15,213 nucleotides of DNA from JAJUFS01 sp964599565 (GTDB lineage: Bacteria > Pseudomonadota > Gammaproteobacteria > Natronospirales > JAJUFS01). A program made the translations under genes and the position numbers. Positions 14,122-15,213 of the stretch are shown here, in pieces. The notes under the pieces are model-generated. The model saw nothing but the letters and a program-made list of their open reading frames with translations, made no database searches and was not told where the DNA came from. Numbering within the stretch: position 1 is the stretch's first letter; every line of letters begins with the position of its first letter. The stretch covers positions 1 through 15,213 of the forward strand of contig CAZRFE010000060.1 in the NCBI GenBank assembly GCA_964599565.1. The letters run 5' to 3'.

Positions 14122-15213
14122 CGTCGCGCCTCCGTACCCTGTTGCCGGTTCTGCCAGCGTGCGTACACGCCGCGCAGCTGCTCGACCGGAGACAGCTGCG
14201 ATGCGGGCACGCCGCCGATCATGGTTTCGCGTTCGGCGATCACGGCGTACCTGGAGAGCAGCCCGGCCAGTATCCAGAAGTCGCCCATCACTTCGCCGGA
14301 GAAGAACGTGCTGCTGTAGATGTTGCCCATGATGACGGCAACGACCACGACGCCCATCGCCGCGCCGAGCGTGCGCGCCTCGTGCGAGCGCGCGATTCCC
14401 GACAGCCGCCGCGCAATGCCGAACAGCGAGAAGATCAATGCGATGAATACGACGAGACCGGGAATGCCCGCCTCCGCCGCGATCAGCAGGTACTGGTTCT
14501 GCGCATCGCGCGCCGTCACCCAGTCGGGCAGGTGCGGTTCGATCTCGTCCTTGAACTGGTTGAGCCCGATGCCGAGCGGGTTGTCCTTGATGATCTCGAT
14601 GGCACCGCCCCACAGCTCGTAACGGCTCGCGGCGCTGTTCTCAAGCTCGGTTTCGCCGGTCGAGGTTTCCTGCTGCGTCATGTCCACGCGCTCGACCACG
14701 CCCTCCGGCGCCCACAGCGGATATGACAGCATGCACATCACGGCAACCACGGCCACGAGCGGATTGCGGCGCAGTGCAACGATCAGCGTGGTGACGCCGA
14801 TGATGAGAAACGACTGGCGCGAGAATGTCGCGAAGATCGCGAAACAGCCAAGTGCGTAACACCCGAGCGCGATGAGGCGCGGCAGCCAGTGCACGCGCTT
14901 GCCGAGCACCGCGATGGCGAGCGAAAACGATGCGAAGATGCTGTAGAAGACACCGGCGTAGTTCGCGTTGCCGCTGCTGTGGCTGAACGGACCGGACGCG
15001 CGTTCGTCGTTCTCGTAGTTCGCAAAGCCGTACGCGAAGCCTTCATGGATGGCTTCCAGCGACGCGATCGCGAACACGAGGAGAATGACGCCGAGCAGGA
15101 TGCGGATGGTGCGAAGATCGTGTACGCCGTAGTACGCGAGAAAGTACAGCAGGCTGTACGACACCACGGTCTTGTAGATCACGGCGTCCGGATACGGATG
15201 CGCCGAGCCGCCG
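14118..15213 (-). CDS. O-antigen ligase/Wzy polymerase-like membrane protein, 5' end outside the window
   Basis: This is a multi-span inner-membrane protein of the Wzy_C (O-antigen ligase/polymerase) type, which joins or polymerises lipid-linked glycans in the periplasm. About 365 C-terminal residues are visible. The frame stays open to the window edge (…AHPYPDAV before the GTG at 15182), so the N-terminal spans are missing. Visible marks: several hydrophobic spans, FATFSRQSFLIIG (Arg after a TM segment), a large periplasmic loop with YELWGGAIEIIKDNPLGIG, and DAQNQYLLIAAEAGIPGL. In most relatives the last motif has His-Asn (AHN); here Gln replaces the His. A soluble C-terminal tail of about 50 residues follows. 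It heads the sulfotransferase operon in this view. Ligase versus polymerase cannot be decided from the sequence. Confidence 0.88.
   Translation of the reverse strand, partial: GGSAHPYPDAVIYKTVVSYSLLYFLAYYGVHDLRTIRILLGVILLVFAIASLEAIHEGFAYGFANYENDERASGPFSHSSGNANYAGVFYSIFASFSLAIAVLGKRVHWLPRLIALGCYALGCFAIFATFSRQSFLIIGVTTLIVALRRNPLVAVVAVMCMLSYPLWAPEGVVERVDMTQQETSTGETELENSAASRYELWGGAIEIIKDNPLGIGLNQFKDEIEPHLPDWVTARDAQNQYLLIAAEAGIPGLVVFIALIFSLFGIARRLSGIARSHEARTLGAAMGVVVVAVIMGNIYSSTFFSGEVMGDFWILAGLLSRYAVIAERETMIGGVPASQLSPVEQLRGVYARWQNRQQGTEARR

Overview
The window looks like chromosome of a GC-rich Gram-negative bacterium, most likely a gammaproteobacterium. This rests on outer-membrane and lipoprotein genes, a DUF6502-like protein, clear Shine-Dalgarno sites and class I cyclic-di-GMP riboswitches. 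Base and codon use look even throughout. I see no tRNA, rRNA, insertion sequence, phage gene or CRISPR array.

Left part (1-2500): a small secreted acidic protein (minus strand, with its own terminator) and a DUF6502-like protein (minus). These are divergent from an OmpA-type porin with a calcium-binding thrombospondin type 3 (TSP3) linker. The porin gene is followed 26 bases later by a long TSP3-repeat lipoprotein with a C-terminal beta-rich domain. The two probably form an operon for outer-membrane/surface proteins, closed at 4497-4528 by a perfect hairpin shared with a convergent NarL/LuxR-type response regulator that has no kinase beside it.

Central part (5519-9721): a tightly coupled plus-strand operon with ATGA/GTGA overlaps at every junction. 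It holds two alpha/beta-hydrolase-fold proteins with a non-serine nucleophile position, a GalE-type UDP-glucose 4-epimerase, and an exported beta-propeller protein. The hydrolase pair resembles the two hydrolases that accompany exosortase A/exopolysaccharide loci.

Highlight (9722-12303): a 726-base leader carries two tandem class I c-di-GMP (GEMM-I) riboswitch aptamers. It precedes a lipoprotein with a Pro/Gly-rich tether, an Ig-like domain and a beta-propeller closely related to the one just upstream. The gene ends at a strong intrinsic terminator.

Right part (12327-15213, minus strand): two different PAPS-dependent sulfotransferases and a truncated O-antigen ligase/Wzy-type membrane protein, again overlapping or nearly so. 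Taken together, 5519-15213 reads as part of a locus that makes, polymerises and sulfates a surface or exo-polysaccharide, with c-di-GMP directly controlling a surface propeller lipoprotein. The link to polysaccharide is inference from gene content. The riboswitches and enzyme families are visible in the sequence.
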